From Rhexocercosporidium sp. MPI-PUGE-AT-0058 (Eukaryota > Ascomycota > Leotiomycetes > Helotiales): 64,000 bases of DNA. The position numbers and the translations under genes are program-made. Shown piece by piece: positions 20,781 to 32,267 of this stretch (its first letter is position 1; each line of letters begins with the position of its first letter). Below the pieces are notes generated by a model. That model saw only the letters and a list, made by a program, of their open reading frames with translations. It was not told the DNA's origin and did no database searches. Location of the stretch: contig JAGTJL010000008.1 of the NCBI GenBank assembly GCA_020746875.1, forward strand, positions 2,666,001 to 2,730,000, read 5' to 3'.

Positions 20781-21593
20781 ATGGCCCAAACAACTTCAAG
20801 AACTTCCGATATCAACTTACTATCAGAATTCCTCGCTCACCCACAAATCCCATCCCTCTCATCCCTCAAGCCAGTAGATTGCATCGTCATCTGCGCATCA
20901 GCCGTCCTCCACCAAGCAACAGTCCTCTTTCGCGCGCTAGAAGCCCAACCCAACCTAACCAAAACCCTCGTCCTCTGCGGAGGTATCGGTCATTCCACTC
21001 CCCTCATCTACGCCGCTGTTTCCAAACATCCAGTCTACCACTTACTTGCCGCGGGGAGCGACGGAAAGCCAGAAGCTCGAGTCCTGGAAACCATTTTGAA
21101 CGAGCATTTCGATGTAGCTAAGATCACTAGCCAGGGCTGCCGGATTCTCGTTGAGGATCAGAGCACGAATTGTGGTGCGAATGCATCCAAAACGAAAGAT
21201 TTGCTCGAGAGGGAGGGTGTGCCTGCTCCGAAAAGCATGATCTTGATACAAGATCCGACGATGGCGCTCAGGACGGTGGCTACTTTGGAGAAGGTCTTTG
21301 AGAAGGAAATTGCTGCTAATCATTTACTGGTGAAGAGCGCGCCGGTGTTCGCTCCAAGGATGAAAGATGATGGGAAAGGGAAGGTGGACTGGGATGTTAA
21401 TGGTATTCCGGCGGAAGAGCTGTGGGAGATAGATCGATTCTATGATCTTGTCATAGGAGAGATTCCGAGGTTGAGAGATGATGTCGATGGCTATGGACCG
21501 AATGGAAAGGGTTTTATCGTTCATGTGGATGTTCCTAGTGAAATTGAGAAGGCATGGAGGAGGTTGAGGCTGGAATGTGGTGGTAGTCGGTGA
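20781..21593 (+). CDS. YdcF-like DUF218 protein
   Basis: Intronless protein of 270 residues in the DUF218/SanA-ElyC-YdcF superfamily, closest in motif order to bacterial YdcF. Seen: VDCIVICASAVLHQA, LVLCGGIGHSTPLIYAA, GKPEARVLETIL, ILVEDQSTNCGANASKTKDLL, MILIQDPTMALRT, and near the end GEIPRLRDDVDGYGPNGKGF plus IVHVDVPSEIEKAWRRL. YdcF binds S-adenosylmethionine in structural work but its reaction is not known. Length matches the bacterial protein. The close motif match and lack of introns in an intron-rich neighbourhood could reflect old bacterial transfer, though codon use does not stand out by eye. Start at 20781 because homology begins there. Confidence 0.87.
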   Translation: MAQTTSRTSDINLLSEFLAHPQIPSLSSLKPVDCIVICASAVLHQATVLFRALEAQPNLTKTLVLCGGIGHSTPLIYAAVSKHPVYHLLAAGSDGKPEARVLETILNEHFDVAKITSQGCRILVEDQSTNCGANASKTKDLLEREGVPAPKSMILIQDPTMALRTVATLEKVFEKEIAANHLLVKSAPVFAPRMKDDGKGKVDWDVNGIPAEELWEIDRFYDLVIGEIPRLRDDVDGYGPNGKGFIVHVDVPSEIEKAWRRLRLECGGSR

Positions 21594-21970
21594 ACCTTAG
21601 GCAGGGATACATAATTTGGCATTCAGGTGGCTAAGAACTCATGGAGCCACTCCTGCAATACCACTCACAATTACGAGACCCGAAATGTGGCTCGATCCAA
21701 GGTGCTTTCCATAGGTTTCGGCTTAAAAAATAATTCCATCTCGGTCACTCGCAGGAATTCACCTAGATGGAATGACCACCCATGCCAACTGCACTACAAA
21801 CAGATGCCTGATAGCAAACAAAGCACACTTGTCATATTCAATATAATCAAACGCCAGTCTACTGTAATCTAACCCAACGCCGTATTCAGAACCCCTCATG
21901 CCACAACTTCTTTCCCCATCCCTCATGTCATCAATTCATGCCCTCTCACTCTTGCAACCCCTGCAATCGC
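21594..21970. other. convergent 3' intergenic region
   Basis: About 380 nt between two gene ends; nothing recognisable. Confidence 0.5.
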
Positions 21971-23841
21971 TCAGAGAACAACCGCTGGGGTTTGGTTGAG
22001 GATGACCATTCTTGGCCCAACCATCTCATCTCCGTAACCTCCCCGCAAAGTAGCATTGTAAGGATGGATAGTCCCGCTTGCTACGTTCCCTTCCTCGTCG
22101 ATGTCGAAGCCACAGCAGACGAAACAGACACAACTTGCGCTCTTCATCCACCAGTCGTCGAGCTTGTCAAACACTGATTGTAGTGTGCACTTCCAGCACC
22201 ATTTCCCCCTTTCTAACTCTGGGACTTCAGGCCCAATAATGTCTGGAGGTGGAGTTGATGCCCTTAGTCCTCCTGACATCAGGTGGGCTGTTGACGAGAC
22301 GGAAGTAATACGATCTCGGGTGGAGTCGAGAACACACAAGGAGTCTAGCTCTGCTTGAGTCGGGGTTGCAGGGGAAACTGGTTGAGTAAATAAATCCGCT
22401 GGGGACCGCGAGGAAGCCTCGTCATCTCGATGGTATGGAATTGGAGAACGACGAGTGGAGTACTCCACGACGGTTGCAAGCTTGGGCTTTTCCAAGGTCA
22501 CCGTCGAACTACTCACCCTTCGATGATAGCAAGTATTTTTGGGTGGAGGAGGCCAGACAATAGCCGGAAAGGGTTGGAATGGGTTGGGTGCTGTAGCACT
22601 CGTCGACTCTATCGCAGCCTGAAGGATATTCGCTTCAGAGTCTCGAGCGGTTGCAGATGGTGTAAATCGGACTCGCTGCTCCTTCTGTAACCGCTTACCC
22701 TTGGGCTTAGGTATGGATGAAGGAGGATCGGATTGGATCTTCGTAATTGGGGCTATGGCGAATGGATGTTGATCAATTGGGCCATAAACACTCTTCGGAG
22801 GCCGGAATCGTGGTGCCGTTCGACCTCGGACGGGTGAAGAAGCAATCCTTCTTTCTTCTGGTGCCTCATCACGGGACTTTGTCGTCAACCCGGAAAAATT
22901 GAAGAATCTCTGTACCATGTTCTGACGTGGAGCTTGAGGGAGCTGTGACTGACGACGTCGTGGAATGAGTAAGATTTGTGATTCCGTCCAAGATGGCATT
23001 CCAGGTGGTGTTGGAGGTCTGTCAGGTGGTGCTTGGATTGGAGCCTTTGGCTCGGCGTAGACTTCTGGGGCAAGCAGAGGTTTGCATATTTCTTGCTGTA
23101 GGAAGTCAGGAACATTCTCAAGGACCATTGCTCCAGGACATGAAATCTACCTCAATCACCGCACAGGCATCATGATAGGACTTCTTGATCTCCAAAATAT
23201 CATCCAAGCTGAAGGAGATTTGTCGCCTTGGGGTCTTCGAAATGGTAAAACAGTCTCGGTGGCTAAGGAAGGGTAAGCTCGGACTATTATCCGCCGATTT
23301 AGTCCTCGCCTTGCTTCGGATGGTGGTAAAGCTCTTCTGCTCAGTTATTGTATCTAGTGCCGTGCCATGTCCATAACGAAACTTGATAGTATCAATGTAA
23401 CTCGATTGTGATACTTCTCTGCTGTTCTCGTCATTCCTCTTGACTGGTCTGGGGATCCGAGAGGGGATATCGACGATCTCGGCCTATGGCGAGAAGTCGC
23501 AGTTAGTTCACTGGTTCGGCATAGCATATGGAGAGTTGCCAGATGTTTGAGGAGTGCTCGTAACATCCAAGAGCGGTACATCAGCCAAAGAGAAAGCCAG
23601 AGCAATTTTCCCTCCCACATACCTGGTGGCTGCTGGCTTCACTGGCTGAAAAGCAAAAGGCTTCGAATATGGATTCGTGGGAGCTCGGTAGGTCTTCGGA
23701 CGAGTCTGGCAGACGGATGAAAGAGGCCTTGCGGCGTATCGTATTTTTGGGAGTCGAAGAAATGGATCTCTGTCGTAATGGGGATCTCAATGAGGAAGAT
23801 CCTAGATCTGCAGGGAGTATGCTTGTTGTGACCGCCATCAT
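21971..23841 (-). CDS. unknown fungal protein with Trp/Cys-rich C-terminal module
   Basis: I do not recognise the family. Three exons, 23841-23623, 23483-23151 and 23095-21971, with introns of 139 and 55 nt; the second is textbook (GTAGAT...cctgac...CTACAG). All are in phase, giving 558 residues. The N-terminal half is Ser/Arg/Pro-rich and probably disordered (SPLRQRSISSTPKN, IPSRIPRPVKRND). Then comes TPRRQISFSLDDILEIKKSY, a longer Pro-rich stretch (PPDRPPTPPGMPSW), and a compact C-terminal module: RGKWCWKCTLQSVFDKLDDW followed by SASCVCFVCCGFDIDEEG. The Cys spacing could bind metal or be palmitoylated. The Met at 23838, or one at 24012, could be the start instead. Tail to tail with the YdcF-like gene. 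Confidence 0.75.
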
Positions 23842-24070
23842 GTTATCCAATGCTCGAAGCAATAACAAAGGACGTCGGACCTCTGCGCTGATGCGCAAAT
23901 ATATGGATGGGGTGGGAAGACTAAGGTGGGGGGTGGGGGATAGACAGCGATAGATAAGGGTTCTGCTTCGATGTTTTGATTGTTGATTGTGATGTGGTGA
24001 TGATACAGGCAATATCCCTCGTTCCTTCCAATAACGCCCTCGCTATGACCATGTGACTAGCAATCCAATT

Positions 24071-26019
24071 TCAAGAGGAGGTATCCATTCCCTCAGCAGC
24101 CAACGCCTTTCTGTATTCCTTGGAAGCCTTGTGCAGGGTTCTGATGGTTGGCTCCATCATCTCCATCACAACCTTTTGCCCACCACCCACAGACTCCGGT
24201 TTCCAATGAATTCTCTTCTTGGTCTTCTCGTACACAGTCTTGATGTGTTCCTTCTTGATCCGGATCACATCTTCTCTTTCCTTCTCGGCATCAGCAGCAA
24301 CGGCATTGATTCGATCCATCGCCCTTTCCAGCGTTGTGACGAGCTGTGCCAGTTCATTCGCTTTATCGGCATTACCGGACAGGAAGACAAGCCAGAAGTG
24401 ATGAAGAAACTCGGTGGTAGTCGCATGAGTCAAGACCAGTCTATCGAAAACGTGCTGCGATAATCCTGACAGTGACTGGACTGCAGAACCTTCGAGTGCT
24501 GCCCGACGTGCAACGATCCCCTCCAGAACATGTCTCTGAGCATCTGCAATGCTTGCCTTGCTGCCGACGTGACCCGTCTTGTCTTCGTCCTCACTGTCAC
24601 TGTCTTCTAGTACTCCAATTGCGGCACGCAGGTCCAACCCACCCACGTTGTCGTGATCCATTATCTCAGGGTCGAGATCCGTCTGCAGGTCAAACAATAT
24701 ATCTGAGGGGACTTGCTTGGCATACATGATAGCCTCAGCTGAAAGCTCAGACTTCTCACTAGAAAAGAATCGACTCTGCTCCTTGATGTTGAGCATGATA
24801 CGATTCTCCTCTGGATCACCCTGTAGATCCCGCAATGCCAACGAGTTGAATGTTGCCTCGTCCATGCCGATAGGTGCCGATGGATCGATGTCGGAAGGTG
24901 CAACTTGAGCCATAATCTTCTCACTGAGACTGTTCAGCGTTCTGATGATAGGTACTTTTGTGATTTCTCCTGGCCTCATCGTGAAATCCTTTCGATTCCC
25001 ACTCTTGCTCCCACCTTGGTTCTCTTCGTTACCTTCCAAATCGATGATGTTTGGAATGTGTGTCGAAAGTAGTCTTTGATCCAGACCATCGTCAGTAGAG
25101 ATGTCCAAGTATCTGTCGAATGTGGGATCTGTGGCGTCGGCCTCAACAATTCGCTCTCCCTTGAGTTTCTTGAACAAACGGCTGACGAAGAATCTTGACC
25201 AAAAATCCGCCTCCTTGAGTTTGGGGACATTCTCATCGTAAACCCGTCTGACTAAGGGATGCTGACTGAAGATCAGCTGAACCTGCTCCGCACTGATATT
25301 CAATTTCAGCTCTCCATCAACTTGGCGTGGTTTGACAGCCGACAAGACGTTGTAAGAACCTTTCTTCTGATTGGACTCGACTGCAAAGGCTCGTAGTAGA
25401 TTGACTCGTGTTGACCAGAACTGCCTGTTGAATTGTGAGTCGGTAATAGAGTCTGGTTTTGTGCGCCTTGATTCCATGTAGGTACGGTTCAGCGACATGT
25501 CCTTCTTGAGTAGAGATTCTTGAAGTTGGTAGTCGACCTTGAGCTGAGCGTCGTCATACCATGCTGACGGTCCAGTTGGTTTCGACGTAACTGCACTGGC
25601 CATGGCCATAGCTGCAGAAGCCGAAGATCCATTTGCTTTGGGAATGCTAGAATCGTCCGCCTTGAGTGCCGCAATCAAGGTTGTAAGGGCCTCCTTGATA
25701 GCATTGGCCTCCGCACGAGGATTCGAGGGCGAGTTGAAGAGAAAGGTGTGGGTTACAGGTTCAGCGGCATCAGGTGACTTATCGAAAATCTTCAGCATCA
25801 CCTTTGCAGCTGACTCGGGGGTTTGTTGAAGGTCTGGAATAGTTAGAGAATTCAAGGTGGATGCAAGAGAGGGAAGGACGTACTGGTGATGTTTGCCACT
25901 GGGATAGTCACTCCCTTGTCTGAACCATGAGGGAGCCATTGTATGGACCTCTGATCTTTCGCAATCGCCAGAGTGCCATCCTTCTTCTTGTAAGCCGCAG
26001 CTCCTGTGATGGGTGCCAT
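24071..26019 (-). CDS. tfb1: TFIIH core subunit Tfb1/p62
   Basis: Core subunit of general transcription/DNA repair factor TFIIH. Exons 26019-25884 and 25833-24071 (50-nt intron, GTACGT...TCCAG), 632 residues. N-terminal PH-like domain: GAAAYKKKDGTLAIAKD, SIQWLPHGSDKGVTIPV, ITN|LQQTPESAAKVMLKIF and HTFLFNSP; in yeast and human this domain binds acidic activators and XPC/Rad4. Two BSD domains follow: the first around LLKKDMSLNRTYMES...ITDSQFNRQFWSTR, the second with VQLIFSQHPLVRRVYDENVPKLKEADFWSRFFVSRLF. The C-terminal helical part (HHFWLVFLSGNADKANELAQL) matches p62. Complete by length. Shares a 724-nt divergent promoter region with the 2-oxoglutarate dehydrogenase gene. Confidence 0.96.
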
Positions 26020-26743
26020 TTCAAGGACGGCAATGTTGTTGCTGCATCAAGGCTAAGGCGCGCCCTGAGGACGTTGATATCTAGGTGCTCCTGCAGCCTC
26101 ACCAAGCGTCGAGAGATTCACTGCCTAAGGACTTTTGTTCTTCTTTGTTGGGGCGGCTGGGGTGGATTTTTCTCTTCTTGACGACAAGTATATCTCGTTG
26201 TCTAGGTTGGTCTTGTTCAGGAGAAGAGAGAGTTGGGTTTCCTGGATGTATGTATGGGCTGTGTAGTGTTGTGATCCTTTGCTGTGTCTGGCATGCCAAT
26301 AAAGTCAAGTTCCTCCTCACCCTCGCCTCCCATCAGCTCTGGTCTTGTCTGTCTTTCCTGCCTGTCCTCCCCTGTCCATCTTCGAAAAATTGATGCTTAC
26401 TCAGCACCCACGTGACGCGTGCTCGTGCCGATCAATGCCTCCTCCTGATTGGCTTGGCCATCGCAGCTTTCATGCGGATTGGTCCGCGCTGTAGCCAGAA
26501 GTCGGAAAGCCAGCCGGCCCGTTCTGGCTTGTCTTGTCCTGTCTGGCTGCACGAAACGAATTCCTGTTACCATCAGAAAACTGCAACCTCTCCTGCACTT
26601 GACTTACTCCGCCTCTCCTTTTGCCTCAATTGTCTCCCAATCCATCCTGTCCATTCAGACAATCACCGCCGCGTTGATTGTACTGGATACATCATCTTCT
26701 TCTCCTTCCTAATTCCTATTCTGCTCTGCATTGGCTAGCCACG
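26020..26743. promoter_or_regulatory. divergent promoter region of tfb1 and kgd1
   Basis: 724 nt between two start codons on opposite strands, partly pyrimidine-rich toward kgd1. The plus frame of kgd1 is open slightly upstream of its ATG but that part does not look like a targeting peptide. No specific binding site is claimed. Confidence 0.5.
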
Positions 26744-29700
26744 ATGCTTCGAAGCTCTCTGCGGCAAAAGAGCTGCCAGCTCCTGAAAGCTGGTAGCAGC
26801 CCGGCTAGATCTCTCTGTACGACCTCACAAACGCCCCTTCGAATGTCCTCGAAAGCCTCCAACGCCTTGAAATCGACTTCTAAACGATACACTCCTATTA
26901 CCCAAAAGCGATATGCTGCTGCCGTCGCCAATGCCCCCGACCCAAATGACAGTTTCCTGTCCGGAAATACCGCAAACTACATCGACGAGATGTATATGCA
27001 ATGGAAGGAGGACCCCAAGAGCGTCCACATATCGTGGCAGGTATACTTCAGGAATATGGAGAGCGGTGATATGCCCATGTCCCAGGCTTTCACTCCTCCC
27101 CCTACGCTCGTTCCTACACCATCTGGAGGAGTTGCGACTTTCACTCCTGGCATGGGCATGAGTGCTGGGCAGGGCTCAGATGTCACGAATCACTTGAAGG
27201 TCCAACTTCTTGTACGGGCCTACCAAGCTCGTGGTCATCACAAGGCCAACATCGACCCCTTGGGCATCCGCCGCGAGGCTGAGGAATTTGGATACAGCAA
27301 CCCAAAGGAACTACGATTGGAGCACTACCAGTTCACCGAGAAGGACCTGGACACCGAATACTCTCTCGGCCCTGGTATTCTGCCACGATTCAAGAAGGAA
27401 GGTCGTGAGAAGATGACCCTGCGCGAGATTGTTGAAGCCTGCGAGCGCATCTACTGCGGTTCCTACGGTGTCGAATATATCCACATCCCAGACAGAGAAC
27501 AGTGCGACTGGCTCCGTGAGCGTGTCGAAGTGCCGCAACCGTTCAAGTATTCCGTCGACGAGAAGCGCCGAATCCTCGACCGTCTCATCTGGAGTTCCAG
27601 TTTCGAAAGCTTCTTGGCAACAAAATATCCCAACGACAAGCGTTTCGGTTTGGAGGGCTGCGAAACATTGGTACCAGGAATGAAGGCCCTGATCGACCGA
27701 AGTGTGGACTATGGTGTCAAGGATATTGTCATTGGCATGCCTCATCGCGGTCGTCTGAACGTGCTGTCCAATGTCGTCCGAAAGCCGAACGAGTCCATCT
27801 TCAGTGAATTCGGAGGAAGTGCTGCTGCTGAGGACGAGGGATCTGGTGATGTTAAATACCATCTGGGAATGAACTTCGAGAGACCGACTCCTTCTGGAAA
27901 GCGTGTTCAGCTGTCTCTTGTCGCCAATCCTTCTCATTTGGAAGCCGAGGATCCCGTTGTTTTGGGTAAAACCAGAGCCATTCAACACTACAATAATGAT
28001 GAGAAGGCTCACAACACCGCTATGGGTGTTCTTCTCCACGGTGACGCCGCATTCGCCGCTCAAGGTGTTGTCTACGAATGTCTCGGGTTTCACTCTCTTC
28101 CTGCCTACTCCACTGGCGGTACCATCCACTTGGTTGTCAACAATCAAATTGGTTTCACTACCGATCCTCGTTTCGCCCGGTCAACTGCCTACTGTACCGA
28201 TATTGCCAAGTCCATTGATGCCCCAGTCTTCCACGTTAATGCTGATGATGTTGAGGCTGTCAACTATGTTTGTCAATTGGCCGCTGATTGGCGTGCTGAG
28301 TTCCGCAAGGATGTTGTCATTGATCTTGTCTGCTACCGTAAACATGGACATAACGAGACGGATCAGCCATCTTTCACTCAGCCATTGATGTACAAGCGTA
28401 TCCAATCTCACGAACCCCAAATCGACATCTACATTAATCAGCTCCTGAAAGATGGAAGCTTCACCAAGGAGGATATCGAGGAGCACAGAAAGTGGGTCTG
28501 GGGCATGTTGGAGGAGAGCTTCGCCAAGAGCAAGGACTACCAACCAACATCCAAGGAATGGACTACTTCAGCCTGGAACGGATTCAAGTCTCCCAAGGAG
28601 CTCGCTACCGAGGTCCTTCCTCACAACCCTACTGGTGTTCCAGCCAGCACTTTGGAGCACATTGGAACTACCATTGGAACGGCGCCAGAAGACTTCAACG
28701 TTCATCGTAACCTGAAGCGTATCCTTGCTAACCGTGTCAAGACCGTCACCGAGGGCACTAATATCGACTGGTCAACTGCCGAGGCTCTCGCTTTCGGATC
28801 TCTCGTCCAGGAAGGCCACCATGTTCGTGTTTCCGGTCAAGATGTTGAGCGTGGTACTTTCTCCCAGAGACATGCTGTCTTCCACGACCAAGAGACCGAG
28901 AAGACCTACACTCCACTTCAACACATCAGCAAGGACCAGGGCAAATTCGTCATCTCTAACTCCTCATTGAGTGAGTTTGGATGTCTCGGATTTGAGTACG
29001 GATACTCTCTTTCGTCGCCAAATGCTCTTGTTATGTGGGAAGCACAATTTGGTGATTTCGCCAACAATGCTCAGTGTATCATTGATCAATTCGTCGCATC
29101 TGGTGAAGTCAAGTGGATGCAAAGATCTGGCCTCGTAATGTCATTACCCCATGGTTATGATGGACAAGGACCCGAGCACTCTTCTGGACGTATGGAGAGA
29201 TACCTTCAACTCTGTAATGAGGATCCTCGTATCTTCCCTTCCGCGGATAAGTTGGATCGTCAACATCAAGACTGCAACATGCAAATTGCCTACATGACGA
29301 CACCCGCCAACTTGTTCCACATCTTGAGAAGACAGATGAACAGACAATTCCGCAAGCGTAAGTCTATCAATCAGGGTTGGAGTATTAAGCTAACATTTTC
29401 CAGCCCTCATCATCTTCTTCTCCAAGTCTCTTCTCCGACACCCCATTGCTCGCTCGCCTATTGAGGAGTTCACTGGTGATTCCCAATTCAAGTGGATCAT
29501 CCCCGACCCTGAACACGGCAAGGCCATTGCCGAGCCAGAAGAGATTGACCGTGTCATTCTCTGCTCTGGCCAAGTCTACGCTGCCCTCTACAAGTACCGT
29601 GCCGACAACGGTCTTAAGAACACTGCCATCACTCGAATCGAACAACTGAACCCATTCCCATGGCAACAACTCAAGGAGAACCTCGACAGCTACAAGAACG

Positions 29701-29942
29701 CCAAGACCATCGTCTGGTGTCAAGAGGAGCCATTGAATGCCGGAGCCTGGAGTTTCACTCAACCCAGAATCGAGACTCTATTGAACCAGACCGAGTTCCA
29801 CGACCGCAAGCACGTTATGTATGCCGGTCGTGACCCAAGTGCCAGTGTGGCCACTGGACTGAAGGCTAGTCACACCAAGGAGGAGGCCAAGTTGTTGGAG
29901 ACTGCCTTCTCGGTGACTCAGGATAAGCTCAAGGGCGAGTAG
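26744..29942 (+). CDS. kgd1: 2-oxoglutarate dehydrogenase E1, mitochondrial
   Basis: Thiamine-diphosphate E1 of the 2-oxoglutarate dehydrogenase complex (TCA cycle). Exons 26744-29357 and 29404-29942 with one 46-nt intron (GTAAGT...CCAG), 1050 residues, close to the yeast enzyme's length. The Arg/Ser-rich start [17 protein letters not shown] is a mitochondrial presequence. Seen: [21 protein letters not shown] (E2/E3-binding N-terminal motif), [49 protein letters not shown], and the ThDP/Mg site region [20 protein letters not shown]. Then [39 protein letters not shown], and [28 protein letters not shown] split in my reading into adjacent motifs. All catalytic segments are intact. The mitochondrial calcium uniporter gene follows in the same direction. 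Confidence 0.98.
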
Positions 29943-30516
29943 GGTGTAATATTGGTATAGCATTGGGACGGGATGGCACAAGTGATATTAGATGAATGCT
30001 GGATTGTATTATTGTACAGAAGTGCTGGGCTTCTAGGAGTGAGATGTAGTCACCTTGAAGAAGATGCATTGTTTTATTGTTTGAATCAGTTTCAAGTACC
30101 AGTTGTCTTTTTGCTCAGCTACCTGCAGTGCTCCCGAGATTTCAACCATCCGAATATCCCGGCATCTTGGATAATTTGACCGCCTAAACACAGCTTCTTA
30201 TGGTTCGAAGTCCATACTGACATGGAAATTCGATTCAGAAGAAAACGGCAAAACAAATTCTCTTATTTTGGTTTCTCATCACGTGCTACTGTGGCTCTTT
30301 CGCGAGGCCGATGACGTCGTGGCAGCTCACAGCGAGGCTGTGTTCCAGCAAGGCACCGCGAGACAAGGAACAGCTCTGTACAGCTTTAGAGCTCCGAACA
30401 TTTACACCTTCAAACTTCACGACCTAGAAGTTTGCATTCTTATATCTATAATGCTCCTAAGAACGGAGTAGACCAGACCAAAATAAAGTCTCCAGCTTTC
30501 CATTTCCCCCTTCACG
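29943..30516. other. intergenic between kgd1 and mcu
   Basis: 574 nt holding the kgd1 3' UTR and the mcu promoter. No gene seen. Confidence 0.5.
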
Positions 30517-32267
30517 ATGCGGCCAATCCTTCCCCAGACCTCGCCAATTGCAATCTCCACATCAACATCGCGATGTCTCCAAGTCCACTTCCAACCTCAC
30601 ATCAGAACCACCTTCCGTAGCAGACCTCCGCCTCGAGCTCTAATACAGCCTACACGCACCTCTTCGCTCCGATACTTCTTGACATCCATCTCTCTGCGCG
30701 CAGACGATGCTACCAGTAAAGCCAAAGCGCTGAACCAGAAAGGGCTGGACGAACAGGTCGATGGCTTTCATAAGCAGATTGACAATGCCATTGGGGAGGC
30801 CAAGGAGTTGCAGGCAAGGACGCCATGGCACAGAGAAGGGAGTGATCAGCCGCCTGTGAGGAGGAATAGGAGCGCGGGTGCTATGACGAAGGGTATTTTT
30901 CCTGCTCCGTCCAGGAATCCAAGGTCAAATTGGATTGATTATAGAGAGAGCCTTCAAGCTGATATCTACTGCCCCAGGCAAACTCCTAACAACACCATCC
31001 CGCCTTCTGAAGCTTATCCTGCCATTGACCACCGAAGACAAAAACTCGGACCGGAAAGATATCGAACCGCTTGCACTTCTCGTCCACCCGCAACAGCCCC
31101 TCTCCTACCTCGAACGATTAATACAATCCGAGCTTCCTATGATCAAAGGCAAAGATGGCAAGGAGAAAGTAGCACAGGTCTATTTCCGCGCTGAGGATAG
31201 CGCAAGAGGGGAGATCAAAGCGGATCAGAGAGACGAGGATGATCTGGACGAAGAAGACATGGAGGGTTCTGGGAAGGAGGGGAAAGAGGAGGGTAGCGAT
31301 GAAGAGATGATTGATGGGAAGCTCGTGAAAGTAGGGAAGATACCATCAGAGAAAGATAAGTCGAAAGAGACGCAGCAGCTCAGCAAGAGCTCCAAGATCG
31401 AGTCCCAGCTCCGTGGCGGTCCAGGTGAAGGAGGAGTTGAGAGCTATAGTGGCCAAGGACGGGAATCGAAAGATGACGGGGAGCAAAAATTCGTGCGCTG
31501 GTCCTCATCTACAGAGATAGGAGATTTTATACGTGATGCTGCGCGCGGCAAGGAGTTCGCTGTGGAGATCGAGGGTGCCAGCAAGGAGATCCGAGTTGGA
31601 GTTCCGTCGTTCAATGATAGAACGCATTACCTGCGTGTCAGACTGCGGAAGACGAGCAGGAAGTTGGCAGATATGGCGAGTATCAAGAAGGAGTGTGATC
31701 ATCTTGCTCATAGGAGTGCGCAGAGACTTGCGATGGGAGGGTTCGGTATACTGGTCGGCTGGTGGGGAGCTATCTATCATTTCACGTTTAGGACTGATTA
31801 TGGATGGGATACTATGGAGCCTGTTACTGTATGTCTACCCTTCATACACCGTCTTCTGGCACCCCTTGTCAGAAAACTCCGCTAACAATCAAAAGTATCT
31901 AGCAGGTCTCTCGACAATCATCCTGGGTTACCTCTGGTTCCTCTACCACAACCGCGAAGTCTCCTACCGCGCAGCCCTTAATCTCACCGTCTCCCGCCGG
32001 CAAAACAGCCTCTATACCGCTAGAGGCTTCGATCTAGCGAAGTGGGAATCCATGATCGAAGAAGCCAACGCTCTACGCAAAGAAATCAAGAACGTTGCGG
32101 ATGAATACGATGTCGAATGGGATGAGAAAGCCGACGAAGGCAGCGAAGAAGTGCATGATGCGCTGAAGGAGGAGAGGAGAAAGGGGAAGGAAGATGAAGA
32201 TGGAGATGACGAGAAGACCAAGAAAGAGAAAGAGAAAAGTAAAGAGGAGAAGAGCGAGAAGGATTGA
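30517..32267 (+). CDS. mcu: mitochondrial calcium uniporter (MCU)
   Basis: Pore subunit of the inner-membrane calcium uniporter. Exons 30517-30892, 30978-31828, 31896-32267 (introns 85 and 67 nt), 532 residues. The first junction gives [21 protein letters not shown], typical of fungal MCU. The N-terminus is basic and Ser/Thr-rich as for a presequence ([20 protein letters not shown]). Next are [20 protein letters not shown], a long acidic linker ([20 protein letters not shown]) and a coiled coil ([20 protein letters not shown]). TM1 is [16 protein letters not shown], then the selectivity filter [10 protein letters not shown] (WDxxEP consensus) entering TM2, [18 protein letters not shown]. The C-terminal helix ([18 protein letters not shown]) ends in a Lys/Glu-rich tail. 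No intron disturbs the filter except the one cutting after VT. Confidence 0.96.

Noticed and set aside
16765..21593. A secondary-metabolite cluster (PhyH dioxygenase, FAD monooxygenase, YdcF-like)
   Set aside because: No backbone synthase, transporter or pathway regulator is present, and gene orientations and long gaps do not suggest co-regulation.
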